Origin: Melioribacteraceae bacterium
GTDB taxonomy: Bacteria > Bacteroidota > Ignavibacteria > Ignavibacteriales > Melioribacteraceae
Direction of reading: 5' to 3'
Assembly: GCA_022181065.1 (NCBI GenBank)
Contig: BQMY01000086.1
Coordinates: forward strand, 22,336 to 86,335
Length of the DNA stretch: 64,000 bases
In this document: positions 19,226-27,100 of the stretch, piece by piece
Layout: each line of letters opens with the position of its first letter
Numbering within the stretch: the stretch's first letter is position 1
Program-made: the position numbers and the translations under genes
The notes under the pieces: generated by a model
Seen by the model: the letters and a program-made list of their open reading frames with translations, nothing else
What the model was told of the DNA's origin: nothing
Databases searched by the model: none

Positions 19226-19750
19226 CTTTTTGCCGTATTATTTCACAATGTTTGGATTCTTTTATATTATTTAAATATTTAGAACATTAATTGTGCCACA
19301 GCCGGTAAACCACTAATATCAATTTCCTTATAAAGAAATCATTGAAAACAGGACAAAAGGTATATTCGAGAATTTTTTCCTGATTTAGGGTTCGGATCGG
19401 TTTTCCATTTTTGAAAATGTAATTTTTCAATTGAGAATAAAAACACCGTTGGTATTTTTTGATTTTTTTCACTCTCAATCACCGGCACAATTAAAAATCA
19501 GAACGAAACCTTTTAACAGATATCGGCATCGTAATGTTTGCTTTATAATTATGAAATTTATGGAGATTTTCCATATGGATGCAATTTATTTCAAAGAATT
19601 ATTTCTCGAATGCAATTATTATTATTTCATTTTTCTATTTTCACCTGATAAATAATTTTCACATCAAGTATTATTTACCCTCATGGGCTTTGTGCAACTC
19701 TATTCGCCATTACGAACAGTATAATCCTGATTTTCCCATACTAATATATT

Positions 19751-19777
19751 CTGGATTCCTGCCTGCGCAGGAATGAC
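19751..19777 (+). repeat. type A palindromic repeat (CTGG-arm orientation)
   Basis: A 27-bp repeat with perfect 8-bp arms ATTCCTGC/GCAGGAAT around a 4-base loop, flanked by CTGG on one side and GAC on the other. The asymmetric flanks give it an orientation. The same unit recurs at 22989, 23408, 23827, 43003, 43223 and 43441, and in inverse orientation at 31139, 31840 and 32100. Confidence 0.9.
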
Positions 19778-19887
19778 ACCATTTTTTATTTGGTTGATAA
19801 TAACAAAGCTCGCGGTTATTTATCATTCAGTTTCATTTTTTTGCTGTGGGGGGTTCCGGATAGTAAGAACACTAAAAGGAAATCATT

Positions 19888-19936
19888 CCCCTTCTCATAT
19901 TGATAGGAGAAGGGGTTAGGGGTTGAGGTCAGTTTA
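19888..19936 (+). repeat. type E palindromic repeat
   Basis: Arms CCCCTTCTC/GAGAAGGGG around a short loop, followed by GGTTGAGGTCAGTTT. Homologous units occur at 43140 and 43359 (with a loop insertion) and inverted at 30980. It is followed at 19954-19987 by a degenerate type A unit. The order A, spacer, E, A is the same as at 43.0-43.5 kb. Confidence 0.85.
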
Positions 19937-20065
19937 TGTATTTTTAACGATTTGGGTTCCTGCCTCAGGCTTATATACCAGGATGACAATATCAAATAAT
20001 TGTGAATTTAGTTAATTATTCTGTAATTTTATTTCCGGTTTCGGTCACTCTTTTTGTATTCCGTT

Positions 20066-21079
20066 ATGAAAAAATTTCTCTTAAAAATTTCGGTACTACT
20101 TTTTGGCTCTTTTCTGGCGCTTCTTCTTATACCGGAATTGTATGAGTACGCCCAAAGTGACTTGGCAAGATTCAAAACTTTGCGGGATGACATAGAAAAA
20201 AGGGAAATGATTTCCGGCGGATTGTTATTTTTTGGAAACTCTGTGGTTATGTGCGGAGTAAACGGAAACCTTATTGATGATTCATTAAATACCGCAAAAT
20301 CAAAATATTCCTACGCTCTGAATTATTCCTCTCCAGGACAGAATATTCTCGAAAGTATAATTTTTGCAGATGAAGTTGAATCACAAAATTCGATTTATCT
20401 TTTCGGATTTACGGTGAATGATCTCTTTGATGATTCACTTGTGATAGCTTCCAGTAAAAAACTGGCTTTATACAACTACGGATTTGAACCCGATAGCGTT
20501 TCTCTTTCAACAATTTCCGAATTGTATGACCCCGAGCTTTCCGAAGTATATTCATCATCGTTTCTTCTAAACAGCTATAAATCGCGTTCAATTGTACTGG
20601 AAACTTTAAATTCATTTTTGCGAAATACTATTCGTGGCGGTGGACTCAATATCAACAAGGCATACACAGATATTAAGCACCCGCAGCCTTATACAGAGCG
20701 AGTTCCGAATAAAAAATTAGTACTTCTACTTGATAAAAAGTACGGTAATATCAATCGGAATGAACCCGAATTACCCTCCAAAACTGTTAACATCATGCGA
20801 TTTATTTCAGAGAAATATTCCATTGAGGGTAATATTGTTATTTTTATTGTTTTACCAGACCATCCGTACCTGCAGGAAATTTCTCCACAGGGATTTTATA
20901 AAAATCTCGGTGCTCAGTTAAGCGAGATATCTGAATTGACCGGCTCCATAATTTTAAATTACAGCAGATTTTTTGATAGCGAACTGATGTTTGTAGATCA
21001 TACACACTCCACCCCCGAAGCGGCTGACAGTTTAAGTAAACAGATCTTTTCCGACCTTTTGCGGGGGGTGAAAAACTAA
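20066..21079 (+). CDS. membrane-anchored SGNH/AlgJ-like partner of MBOAT acyltransferase
   Basis: 337 residues starting at the ATG at 20066; a TTG at 20054 in the same frame is less likely. One N-terminal transmembrane helix (KKFLLKISVLLFGSFLALLL), then an extracytoplasmic domain with FFGNSVVMCGVNGNLID, which could be an SGNH-like block I with Ser, and DHTHSTPEAADSLSK near the C-terminus, which may supply the Asp-x-x-His pair of such hydrolase folds. The final base overlaps the MBOAT start, and MBOAT acyltransferases of the AlgI/PatA type often pair with AlgJ/AlgX-like proteins. Transfer of acyl groups to an exported polysaccharide is inferred. Exact substrate unknown. Confidence 0.65.
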   Translation: MKKFLLKISVLLFGSFLALLLIPELYEYAQSDLARFKTLRDDIEKREMISGGLLFFGNSVVMCGVNGNLIDDSLNTAKSKYSYALNYSSPGQNILESIIFADEVESQNSIYLFGFTVNDLFDDSLVIASSKKLALYNYGFEPDSVSLSTISELYDPELSEVYSSSFLLNSYKSRSIVLETLNSFLRNTIRGGGLNINKAYTDIKHPQPYTERVPNKKLVLLLDKKYGNINRNEPELPSKTVNIMRFISEKYSIEGNIVIFIVLPDHPYLQEISPQGFYKNLGAQLSEISELTGSIILNYSRFFDSELMFVDHTHSTPEAADSLSKQIFSDLLRGVKN

Positions 21080-22518
21080 TGCTCTTCTATACCCTGCCAT
21101 TTTTCGTTTTTCTCGTTGTGTTAATTTCACTCCTCCTCGTAACCAGGGGGGAGAACAAAAAAAAGCTGATTCTGCTCACCGGCAGCTATATTTTTTATAT
21201 GTGGTGGAATCCCGCGTTTATAACCCTCATAATACTCTCAACACTGATTGATTATAACCTCGCGAAACGAATAGAAATTACCGAAACCCAACACAAACGC
21301 AAGATATTACTCGTATTAAGTCTGGCGGCAAATCTGGGAATACTTGGATTTTTCAAATACGCCAATTTCTTCCAAGATAACCTTTTTATACTAATGCGGC
21401 TGTTCGGATATGAACCTGGCTGGAGTGCGTTCAACATTATCCTCCCAGTGGGGATCTCATTCTACACTTTCCAGACAATGAGCTACACAATCGACGTATA
21501 CAACCGAAAGCTGAAAGCAACCCATTCACCTCTTGATTTTGCCGTTTTCGTGAGTTTTTTTCCTCAGCTTGTCGCAGGCCCAATTGTAAGAGCCGCGGAT
21601 TTTCTACCTCAACTTGCAAAACCGGTCAAGTTAAACCGGGATAGTTCTGCTCTCTTTTTATTTTTGCGGGGACTTGCGAAAAAAGTAATAATCGCGGATA
21701 ATATTTCTATCTTCGCCGATGCTGTTTTTAACGATCCCGCCGGCTGGAACAGCATTGTTATCTGGGTAGCCACTTTCGCGTTTTATATTCAAATTTACTG
21801 CGATTTCAGCGGGTATTCCGATATGGCTATTGCAGTCGCGCGTTTACTAGGGTTTGATCTTATGCTCAATTTCGACAGGCCCTATTTCGCTAACAATCCC
21901 TCGGTCTTTTGGAAAAAGTGGCACATCTCTCTTTCGAGCTGGCTAAGAGACTATTTATACATCCCGCTTGGTGGCAACAGGGGATCAGTATTTTTCACAT
22001 ACCGTAATCTAACATTAACAATGCTACTCGGAGGTCTTTGGCATGGCGCAAGCTGGAATTTCGTACTTTGGGGGGCACTACATGGATTCCTTCTAATTGC
22101 GCACAGACTCATAGTCTATCTGCTATCGCTAATTCCCGAAAATTATAAAATTAAACCGAATCTGATAACAAAAATAATCTCAATTGTTACACTCCAATAT
22201 TTTGTGCTTCTTACATGGATTCCATTCCGGCTCGTTGATTCCGACAAAATGCTTTACGCTCTGAAAAAGTTTATCTTTTTCGATTTTAATTTCTCGTTGA
22301 CCAATCTCGGACTCGAGGCAATGGCAGCATTCTCTACAGTAGCACTGATGGGATTTTTCTTCCTGCTGCATTTTTATTCGGAAATATTCGGCGGTATTGA
22401 TGAAAAGCTTGCAAAATCTAACCGAATAGTACAATACACTGCCCTTCTGATTATCGGATTTCTACTTGTATTATTGTTCCCAACGAACGAAGCTCCGTTT
22501 ATTTACTTCCAGTTTTAA
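21079..22518 (+). CDS. MBOAT family membrane O-acyltransferase (AlgI/PatA-like)
   Basis: 479-residue polytopic membrane protein with about eleven helices. The family core is clear: LPVGISFYTFQTMSYTIDVY, FVSFFPQLVAGPI, YCDFSGYSDMAIA, FWKKWHISLSSWLRDYLYIP, and HGASWNFVLWGALHG with the conserved His near residue 322 and a second His about 13 residues later. It moves acyl (often acetyl) groups across the membrane to extracytoplasmic sugars. The upstream partner gene overlaps by one base, so the two form an operon. Whether the target is a capsule, peptidoglycan or lipopolysaccharide cannot be read from the sequence. Confidence 0.92.
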   Translation: MLFYTLPFFVFLVVLISLLLVTRGENKKKLILLTGSYIFYMWWNPAFITLIILSTLIDYNLAKRIEITETQHKRKILLVLSLAANLGILGFFKYANFFQDNLFILMRLFGYEPGWSAFNIILPVGISFYTFQTMSYTIDVYNRKLKATHSPLDFAVFVSFFPQLVAGPIVRAADFLPQLAKPVKLNRDSSALFLFLRGLAKKVIIADNISIFADAVFNDPAGWNSIVIWVATFAFYIQIYCDFSGYSDMAIAVARLLGFDLMLNFDRPYFANNPSVFWKKWHISLSSWLRDYLYIPLGGNRGSVFFTYRNLTLTMLLGGLWHGASWNFVLWGALHGFLLIAHRLIVYLLSLIPENYKIKPNLITKIISIVTLQYFVLLTWIPFRLVDSDKMLYALKKFIFFDFNFSLTNLGLEAMAAFSTVALMGFFFLLHFYSEIFGGIDEKLAKSNRIVQYTALLIIGFLLVLLFPTNEAPFIYFQF

Positions 22519-22563
22519 TAAAGAGAAATATCGCACACCCGGAAACTTCTTTTTGAAAAAACA

Positions 22564-22659
22564 TTGGATTCCTGCCCCACCCAGGTCGGCTAAACAGGAA
22601 TGACAGTAAGATTGTACAATCCTAATACGGTTGTCATGCCTGCGCAGGGAGGCATCCAG
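22564..22659. repeat. A-A' hairpin pair 1 (A loop carries an insertion)
   Basis: A at 22564-22604, with arms ATTCCTG/CAGGAAT separated by about 20 inserted bases (CCCACCCAGGTCGGCT core). Then GATTGTACAATC at 22610-22621, and A' at 22633-22659 with arms ATGCCT/AGGCAT. A and A' have opposite orientation of their asymmetric flanks. Confidence 0.9.
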
Positions 22660-22694
22660 TTTCAGGATCATACACAGATTATTATTTTTATAGT

Positions 22695-22982
22695 ATGCAA
22701 TACTTCGTTTATATAATTACAAATAAAAGAAACGGAACTCTTTATATCGGGATGACAAACAATCTTGCACGAAGAGTCTGGGAACACAAAGAAGGTCTGG
22801 TAGAAGGATTTTCCAAAAAATATGATACAAAATTGTTGGTCTATTATGAAAAGAGCAATAATGTTTCAGACGCCATCGCACGGGAGAAACAATTAAAAAA
22901 GTGGAAACGGGAATGGAAGTTGAGGATAATTGAAAAAGTTAATCCCGATTGGGGTGACTTGTCCTTGAATTTACTCCTTTAA
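22695..22982 (+). CDS. GIY-YIG endonuclease-like protein, copy 1
   Basis: 95-residue single-domain GIY-YIG protein. The GIY-equivalent YVYI.. is at residues 4-8 (FVYII), YIG is at 17-19, Arg27 and His31 lie in ARRVWEH, the likely metal-binding Glu64 is in REKQLKKW, and N83 is in NPDW: the complete catalytic set of the UPF0213/YhbQ-like group. It starts at an ATG with no recognisable SD, after a TATTTTTATAGT leader. Flanked by A' on the 5' side and A on the 3' side. Small GIY-YIG proteins can be repair-type, homing or mobile-element nucleases; the repeat context favours a role with the hairpins, which is inference. Confidence 0.9.
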   Translation: MQYFVYIITNKRNGTLYIGMTNNLARRVWEHKEGLVEGFSKKYDTKLLVYYEKSNNVSDAIAREKQLKKWKREWKLRIIEKVNPDWGDLSLNLLL

Positions 22983-22988
22983 TTAATT

Positions 22989-23082
22989 CTGGATTCCTGC
23001 CTCCGCAGGAATGACAGTAAGATTGTACAATCCTAAAACGGTTGTCATGCCTGCGTATCCGCCGGTGGCGGAAGGCATCCAG
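22989..23082. repeat. A-A' hairpin pair 2
   Basis: A at 22989-23015, palindrome GATTGTACAATC at 23021-23032, A' at 23044-23082. The A' loop holds an inserted smaller palindrome, TCCGCCGGTGGCGGA, so the element is a hairpin within a hairpin. Confidence 0.9.
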
Positions 23083-23114
23083 TTTTTTACACACCAGATT
23101 ACTATTTTTATAGT

Positions 23115-23387
23115 ATGCAATACTTCGTTTATATAATTACAAATAAAAGAAACGGAACTCTTTATATCGGGATGACAAACAATCTTGCACGAAGAGTCGG
23201 GGAACACAAAGAAGGTCTGGTAGAAGGATTTTCCAAAAAATATGGTACAAAATTGTTGGTCTATTATGAAAAGAGCAATAATGTTTCAGACGCCATCGCA
23301 CAGGAGAAACAATTAAAAAAGTGGAAACGGGAATGGAAATTAAGGATAATTGAAAAAGTTAATCCCGATTGGGATGCTTGTCCTTGA
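23115..23387 (+). CDS. GIY-YIG endonuclease-like protein, copy 2 (frameshifted C-terminus)
   Basis: 90 residues, nearly identical to copy 1, with all catalytic positions intact (YIG, R27, H31, E64, N83). After NPDW a one-base deletion relative to copies 1 and 3 (GGGATGCTTG against GGGGTGACTTG) changes the frame, so the protein ends in DACP instead of the longer hydrophobic tail. The catalytic domain is complete and the protein may still work. Same flanking hairpins, A' upstream and A downstream. Few substitutions separate it from copy 1, which indicates recent duplication. Confidence 0.85.
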   Translation: MQYFVYIITNKRNGTLYIGMTNNLARRVGEHKEGLVEGFSKKYGTKLLVYYEKSNNVSDAIAQEKQLKKWKREWKLRIIEKVNPDWDACP

Positions 23388-23407
23388 ATTTACCCCTTTA
23401 ATTAATT

Positions 23408-23501
23408 CTGGATTCCTGCCTCCGCAGGAATGACAGTAAGATTGTACAATCCTAAAACGGTTGTCATGCCTGCGTATCCGCCGGTGGCGGAAGGCATCCA
23501 G
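23408..23501. repeat. A-A' hairpin pair 3
   Basis: A at 23408-23434, GATTGTACAATC at 23440-23451, A' at 23463-23501 with the same nested TCCGCCGGTGGCGGA insertion as pair 2. Pairs 2 and 3 are almost identical, showing that the tandem unit was copied together with its hairpins. Confidence 0.9.
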
Positions 23502-23532
23502 TTTTTACACAACAGATTATTATTTTTATAGT

Positions 23533-23820
23533 ATGCAATACTTCGTTTATATAATTACAAATAAAAGAAACGGAACTCTTTATATCGGGATGACAAATAA
23601 TCTCGTTCGAAGGGTCTGGGAGCACAAAGAAGGTCTGGTAGAAGGATTTTCCAAAAAATATGGTACAAAATTGTTGGTGTATTATGAAGAGAGCAATAAT
23701 GTTTCAGACGCCATAGCACGGGAGAAACAATTAAAAAAGTGGAAACAGGAATGGAAATTAAGGATAATTGAAAAAGTTAATCCCGATTGGGGTGACCTGT
23801 CCTTGAATTTACCCCTCTAA
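23533..23820 (+). CDS. GIY-YIG endonuclease-like protein, copy 3
   Basis: 95 residues. The open frame continues upstream to 23461 through the A' repeat, but alignment with the other copies puts the start at the ATG at 23533 (MQYFVYII). Catalytic residues are intact. It has more substitutions than copies 1 and 2 (LVRRVWEH, YYEESNN, KKWKQEW), so it is the more diverged member, yet the hydrophobic C-terminal tail LSLNLPL is kept. Followed by an A hairpin at 23827. Confidence 0.9.
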   Translation: MQYFVYIITNKRNGTLYIGMTNNLVRRVWEHKEGLVEGFSKKYGTKLLVYYEESNNVSDAIAREKQLKKWKQEWKLRIIEKVNPDWGDLSLNLPL

Positions 23821-23826
23821 TTTATT

Positions 23827-23908
23827 CTGGATTCCTGCCTCCGCAGGAATGACAGTACGATTGTACAATCCTAAAACGTTTGTCATGCCTGCGTAGGCAG
23901 GCATCCAG
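23827..23908. repeat. A-A' hairpin pair 4
   Basis: A at 23827-23853, GATTGTACAATC at 23859-23870, uninterrupted A' at 23882-23908 with arms ATGCCTGC/GCAGGCAT. The sequence after A' (TTTTTAGAAATATAATTT) matches the inverse of that beside the A' units at 31357, 31798 and 32058, so from here the array continues as the D-C type rather than the GIY-YIG type. Confidence 0.9.
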
Positions 23909-23935
23909 TTTTTAGAAATATAATTTAAACCCATC

Positions 23936-24080
23936 CTATCCGCCTTGGGCGGACTTCCCTTTGTTAAAGGGAAGGACTTTTAAAGCAAATTGACGAATAT
24001 GATTTTCTCCCCTCCATTTGCCAAAGTTTATCCCGTGAAGCGGGAGGAGGGTCCGCCGCGGCGGAGGGGGTGGGTTCTGT
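23936..24080. repeat. D-C repeat module, plus orientation
   Basis: D hairpin (CTTCCCTTTG/TTAAAGGGAAG-like arms, 23949-23975), a linker, then C (arms starting CTCCCCTCCA and GGAGGGGGTGGG, 24005-24080) with nested CCCGTGAAGCGGG and CCGCCGCGGCGG insertions. Inverted homologues are at 31199-31325, 31639-31765 and 31899-32025. It ends 57 bases from the stop of the convergent lipoprotein gene. Confidence 0.85.
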
Positions 24081-24136
24081 TTTCAGTTTTAAAGACCTGA
24101 TGCCCACTCCACCTAAAGCTAAAGGGTACTCAAATA

Positions 24137-27100
24137 CTACCGTAGTTTTACCTTCACCTCATCGGATGTCAACTCACCCGATTTCAACCGCACAAGATAA
24201 CTCTCCCCGGAAACAAATGGTGGACGCATTTCCAGTTCATTCACACCACCGTTATTGGAGAGCATCACACTCATGCTTCTCCATGTGTTACCATCATCAA
24301 ACGAATATTGAGGAATTACCGATTTCACCTCTTTATCCGCCGTCCACTTGATCAGACAACTTCCGTCGCCACCTCCGGCAATATAGCCACTTTGTGGTAT
24401 CTCAACATTGATTGCAGGCATGATGTGAAGGTAAAAATGAGAATCACTCATATCGGTTGTATCATGGTTGCTTGAGTCAAAAATACGTATGCGGGCCAGA
24501 GTTGATGGCTGCCCGAGCGGTATTGTCCACAAATATGCACCCGTGGAATGATAATTATTCACAATTGGCAGCCATGTCTGACCATTGTCACTGGTGTATT
24601 CAATATCGACAAAATCAATTCCTGCAGAGATCCATGTAATCAAAGTATCGTTTCGGTTCGGTTCACGATAAACGTACTCTCCACCATTCGGGAAAGTCCA
24701 CCTCAAAAGTTTATCCTCAGGATGAATTGTAAAAAAGTTATCCGATTGATCGCTTGGTGAACCATCTGAAGCGTCAAGCACCCTTATAAGACACAAATCT
24801 GATCGAAAGTCTATACTTGCCGGGATAGTCCAGTTATGGAGACCGTTACTCGGGACATTATCCGCGACAGGTTTCCACTCAGCTCCGCCATCGATGGTGT
24901 ATTCTATATCCACATTTTCAATATTTGTCGCGTTCCAGCGAATCTCAACAGTTGTTCCGGTAAGCCAATCCTCACCCCCGTTAGGACTTTCGACGGTAAT
25001 TCCCGGCTGCGGGGATATAGTAAATGTACCATTACTTTCATCCCGTGGTGAACCCGATACCGCTTCGGTGATCCTTATCCTGTATTTTTCCGACGGGATC
25101 GAAAAACCTGTCTCATAAAGTCCGTCACTTGGCGTGTTAGCCACAAGAATAAACCAATCTTCCGGCGAAATCCCGTTATTGATCGTGTATTCTATCTTCA
25201 CATTCTCCACACCGGTGGAGTTCCAGATTATATTTACCGGTTGACCCGCCACATAAAGTTCACCCCCGTTGGGTGATGTTATTTCAAGAGATGGGACGGG
25301 TTTTATTGTGAACAACCCGTCACTTTCGTCTACAGGGGTATTGTCAGTAGCATCAAAAATTTTGATTTTGCACTGTGTTGAATTCACATCCGGTATCGGG
25401 TGCCACGCATACGAACCTGTATTAATGACATCCTCCGCGAGAGTCTCCCAATTTATTCCGTTATTGGTACTGTACTCAATTGACACGGTTGAAATAGCCG
25501 AAGCATCCCATGTAATGTTGTGGTTGGTTCCAGCCTGCCACTCTTCACCTCCATTCGGTGAGTTTAGCGTAATAGATTGCTCCACCTGGTTCCTTACCTG
25601 AAAATTTTCGTTGGAGATATCATACGGAAGACCATCCACAGCATCACTTATCCTCACACGGCATTGCGATGAATTTATTGATGGAACAGTGGTCCAGTTG
25701 TAAACTCCGGTACTGGGAACACTCTGTTCAACGACTGTCCAGACAGCTCCTGAATTGGATGTAAACTCTATCTTCACATTCTCAACGCTTGTACTTGTCC
25801 AGCGAATATCATAAGGTACACCGGATTGTAGGACCTCTTTTCCATCGGGAAAGGTGACCATGATCTCTGTTTCGGGCACAATGGAAAACTGACTGTCGCT
25901 TTCATCTGCGGGAAGTGTATCATCCACATTTTCAATTCTGATTTTACAGTTAGTTGAGGCGGTTACAGGAACCTGTTCCCAACTGTAAAAACCGTCACTT
26001 TCGGTATTTTCTGTAATGACATTCCAGTTTATACCATTATTGGTTGTATAGAGAATCCTGACGTTTGAAACTCCACCCGAAAGCCACGTGATTGTTTCTG
26101 TAGTACCCGATTCCCAGTTTTCACCACCGTTGGGTGTTGTTACAGTGATAAATTGCGGTATATTGGAGCTGATTGTAAATACTTTATCGGAAATATCCAT
26201 TGGCAGACTGTCTTCAGCATCCGAGATTTTTATCAGACATAGATTAGAGTTAATATCGGGGATATTATTCCATATATATTCACCGTCATTTGTTGTACCT
26301 GAAACAATTCTCACCCAATCTGCCCCGCCATTTTCTGAATAATCGATATTCATACTTTCAATACCATCAAAATTTGAAGGCATATTTATGGCATGAACTT
26401 TTCGCCCACCTTTTCTTTTTGAGAATTTTGAGCTGACACCGTTCTGCGGAACATCCCAGGTAATTGTGAATGAAGTTCCTGCGCTTATCACTTCACCACC
26501 ATTTGGCGCGGTAACCGAGAATGATTCTTCCGGAATTATTGTAAACACCTCATCACTCAAATCTGAAGGGAACCCATCATCAGCGTCAGAGATTCTGATC
26601 CTTGCCATAGTTGTTGGAGTTGAGGGAAGTCCGGTCCACATGAAATAACCATCACTCGGAGTATTACTTGTTAATAACAGCCAGGTTAGACCGTTGTTTA
26701 TTGTGTATTCAATTTTAACATTTTCAACTTCGCTACTGAGCCATGTAATCTCCTGAGAAGTACCACTTTGCCAGTACTCACCTCCGTTCGGGGAAGTAAT
26801 TTTCACAAATTGTGGAATAAGAATTGAAAACTTGGAATTGGAAATATCAAATAATCCGTTAGGGGAGACATCAGAAACTTTAACCAGACAATTATCAGAA
26901 ACAAAATCCTCGTCCGGCTTCCATACATATCTGCCCGCGAAAGCCGGAGCAGCGGTTTCGATCAGGAGCCAATTGCTTCCGTTATCTTTCGATATTTCTA
27001 TACGAAGCATTTCAATACCGCTGAAACTCCACTCTACTTCAAGCGAATCGGAGACGATAAATACCTCGCCTCCGTTCGGTTTTTTAAGCTCGAGGGAAAG

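Larger units (their letters stand above)
19226..20065. other. long divergent intergenic region with repeats
   Basis: About 840 bases between the divergent rnfC and the 337-residue gene. The first 500 or so bases are AT-rich with no believable ORF; they should contain the rnf promoter, but no box could be placed with confidence. From about 19750 onward there are members of the dispersed repeat families described separately. Confidence 0.7.
22564..24080. repeat. palindrome/GIY-YIG tandem array
   Basis: The unit has a period of about 419 bp (GIY-YIG starts at 22695, 23115, 23533): A hairpin, spacer with GATTGTACAATC, A' hairpin in the opposite orientation, short AT-rich leader, GIY-YIG gene, then the next A hairpin. 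A-A' pairs lie at 22564-22659, 22989-23082, 23408-23501 and 23827-23908. After the last pair the array continues as the non-coding D-C module (23936-24080). It fills the gap between the convergent MBOAT gene and the 11-repeat lipoprotein gene. Confidence 0.95.

Noticed and set aside
19226..19740. Small ORFs in the rnfC upstream gap (19287-19478, 19431-19655, 19579-19776)
   Set aside because: Very AT-rich with Phe/Tyr/Ile-biased translation, no SD, and mutually overlapping on both strands.
22695..23820. Homing endonuclease inside a group I intron or intein
   Set aside because: The GIY-YIG genes lie in an intergenic gap between intact convergent genes; there are no exon halves or splicing signals.
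22564..23908. Possible CRISPR array
   Set aside because: The repeats are palindromes spaced by a conserved gene, not short direct repeats with unique spacers, and there are no cas genes.
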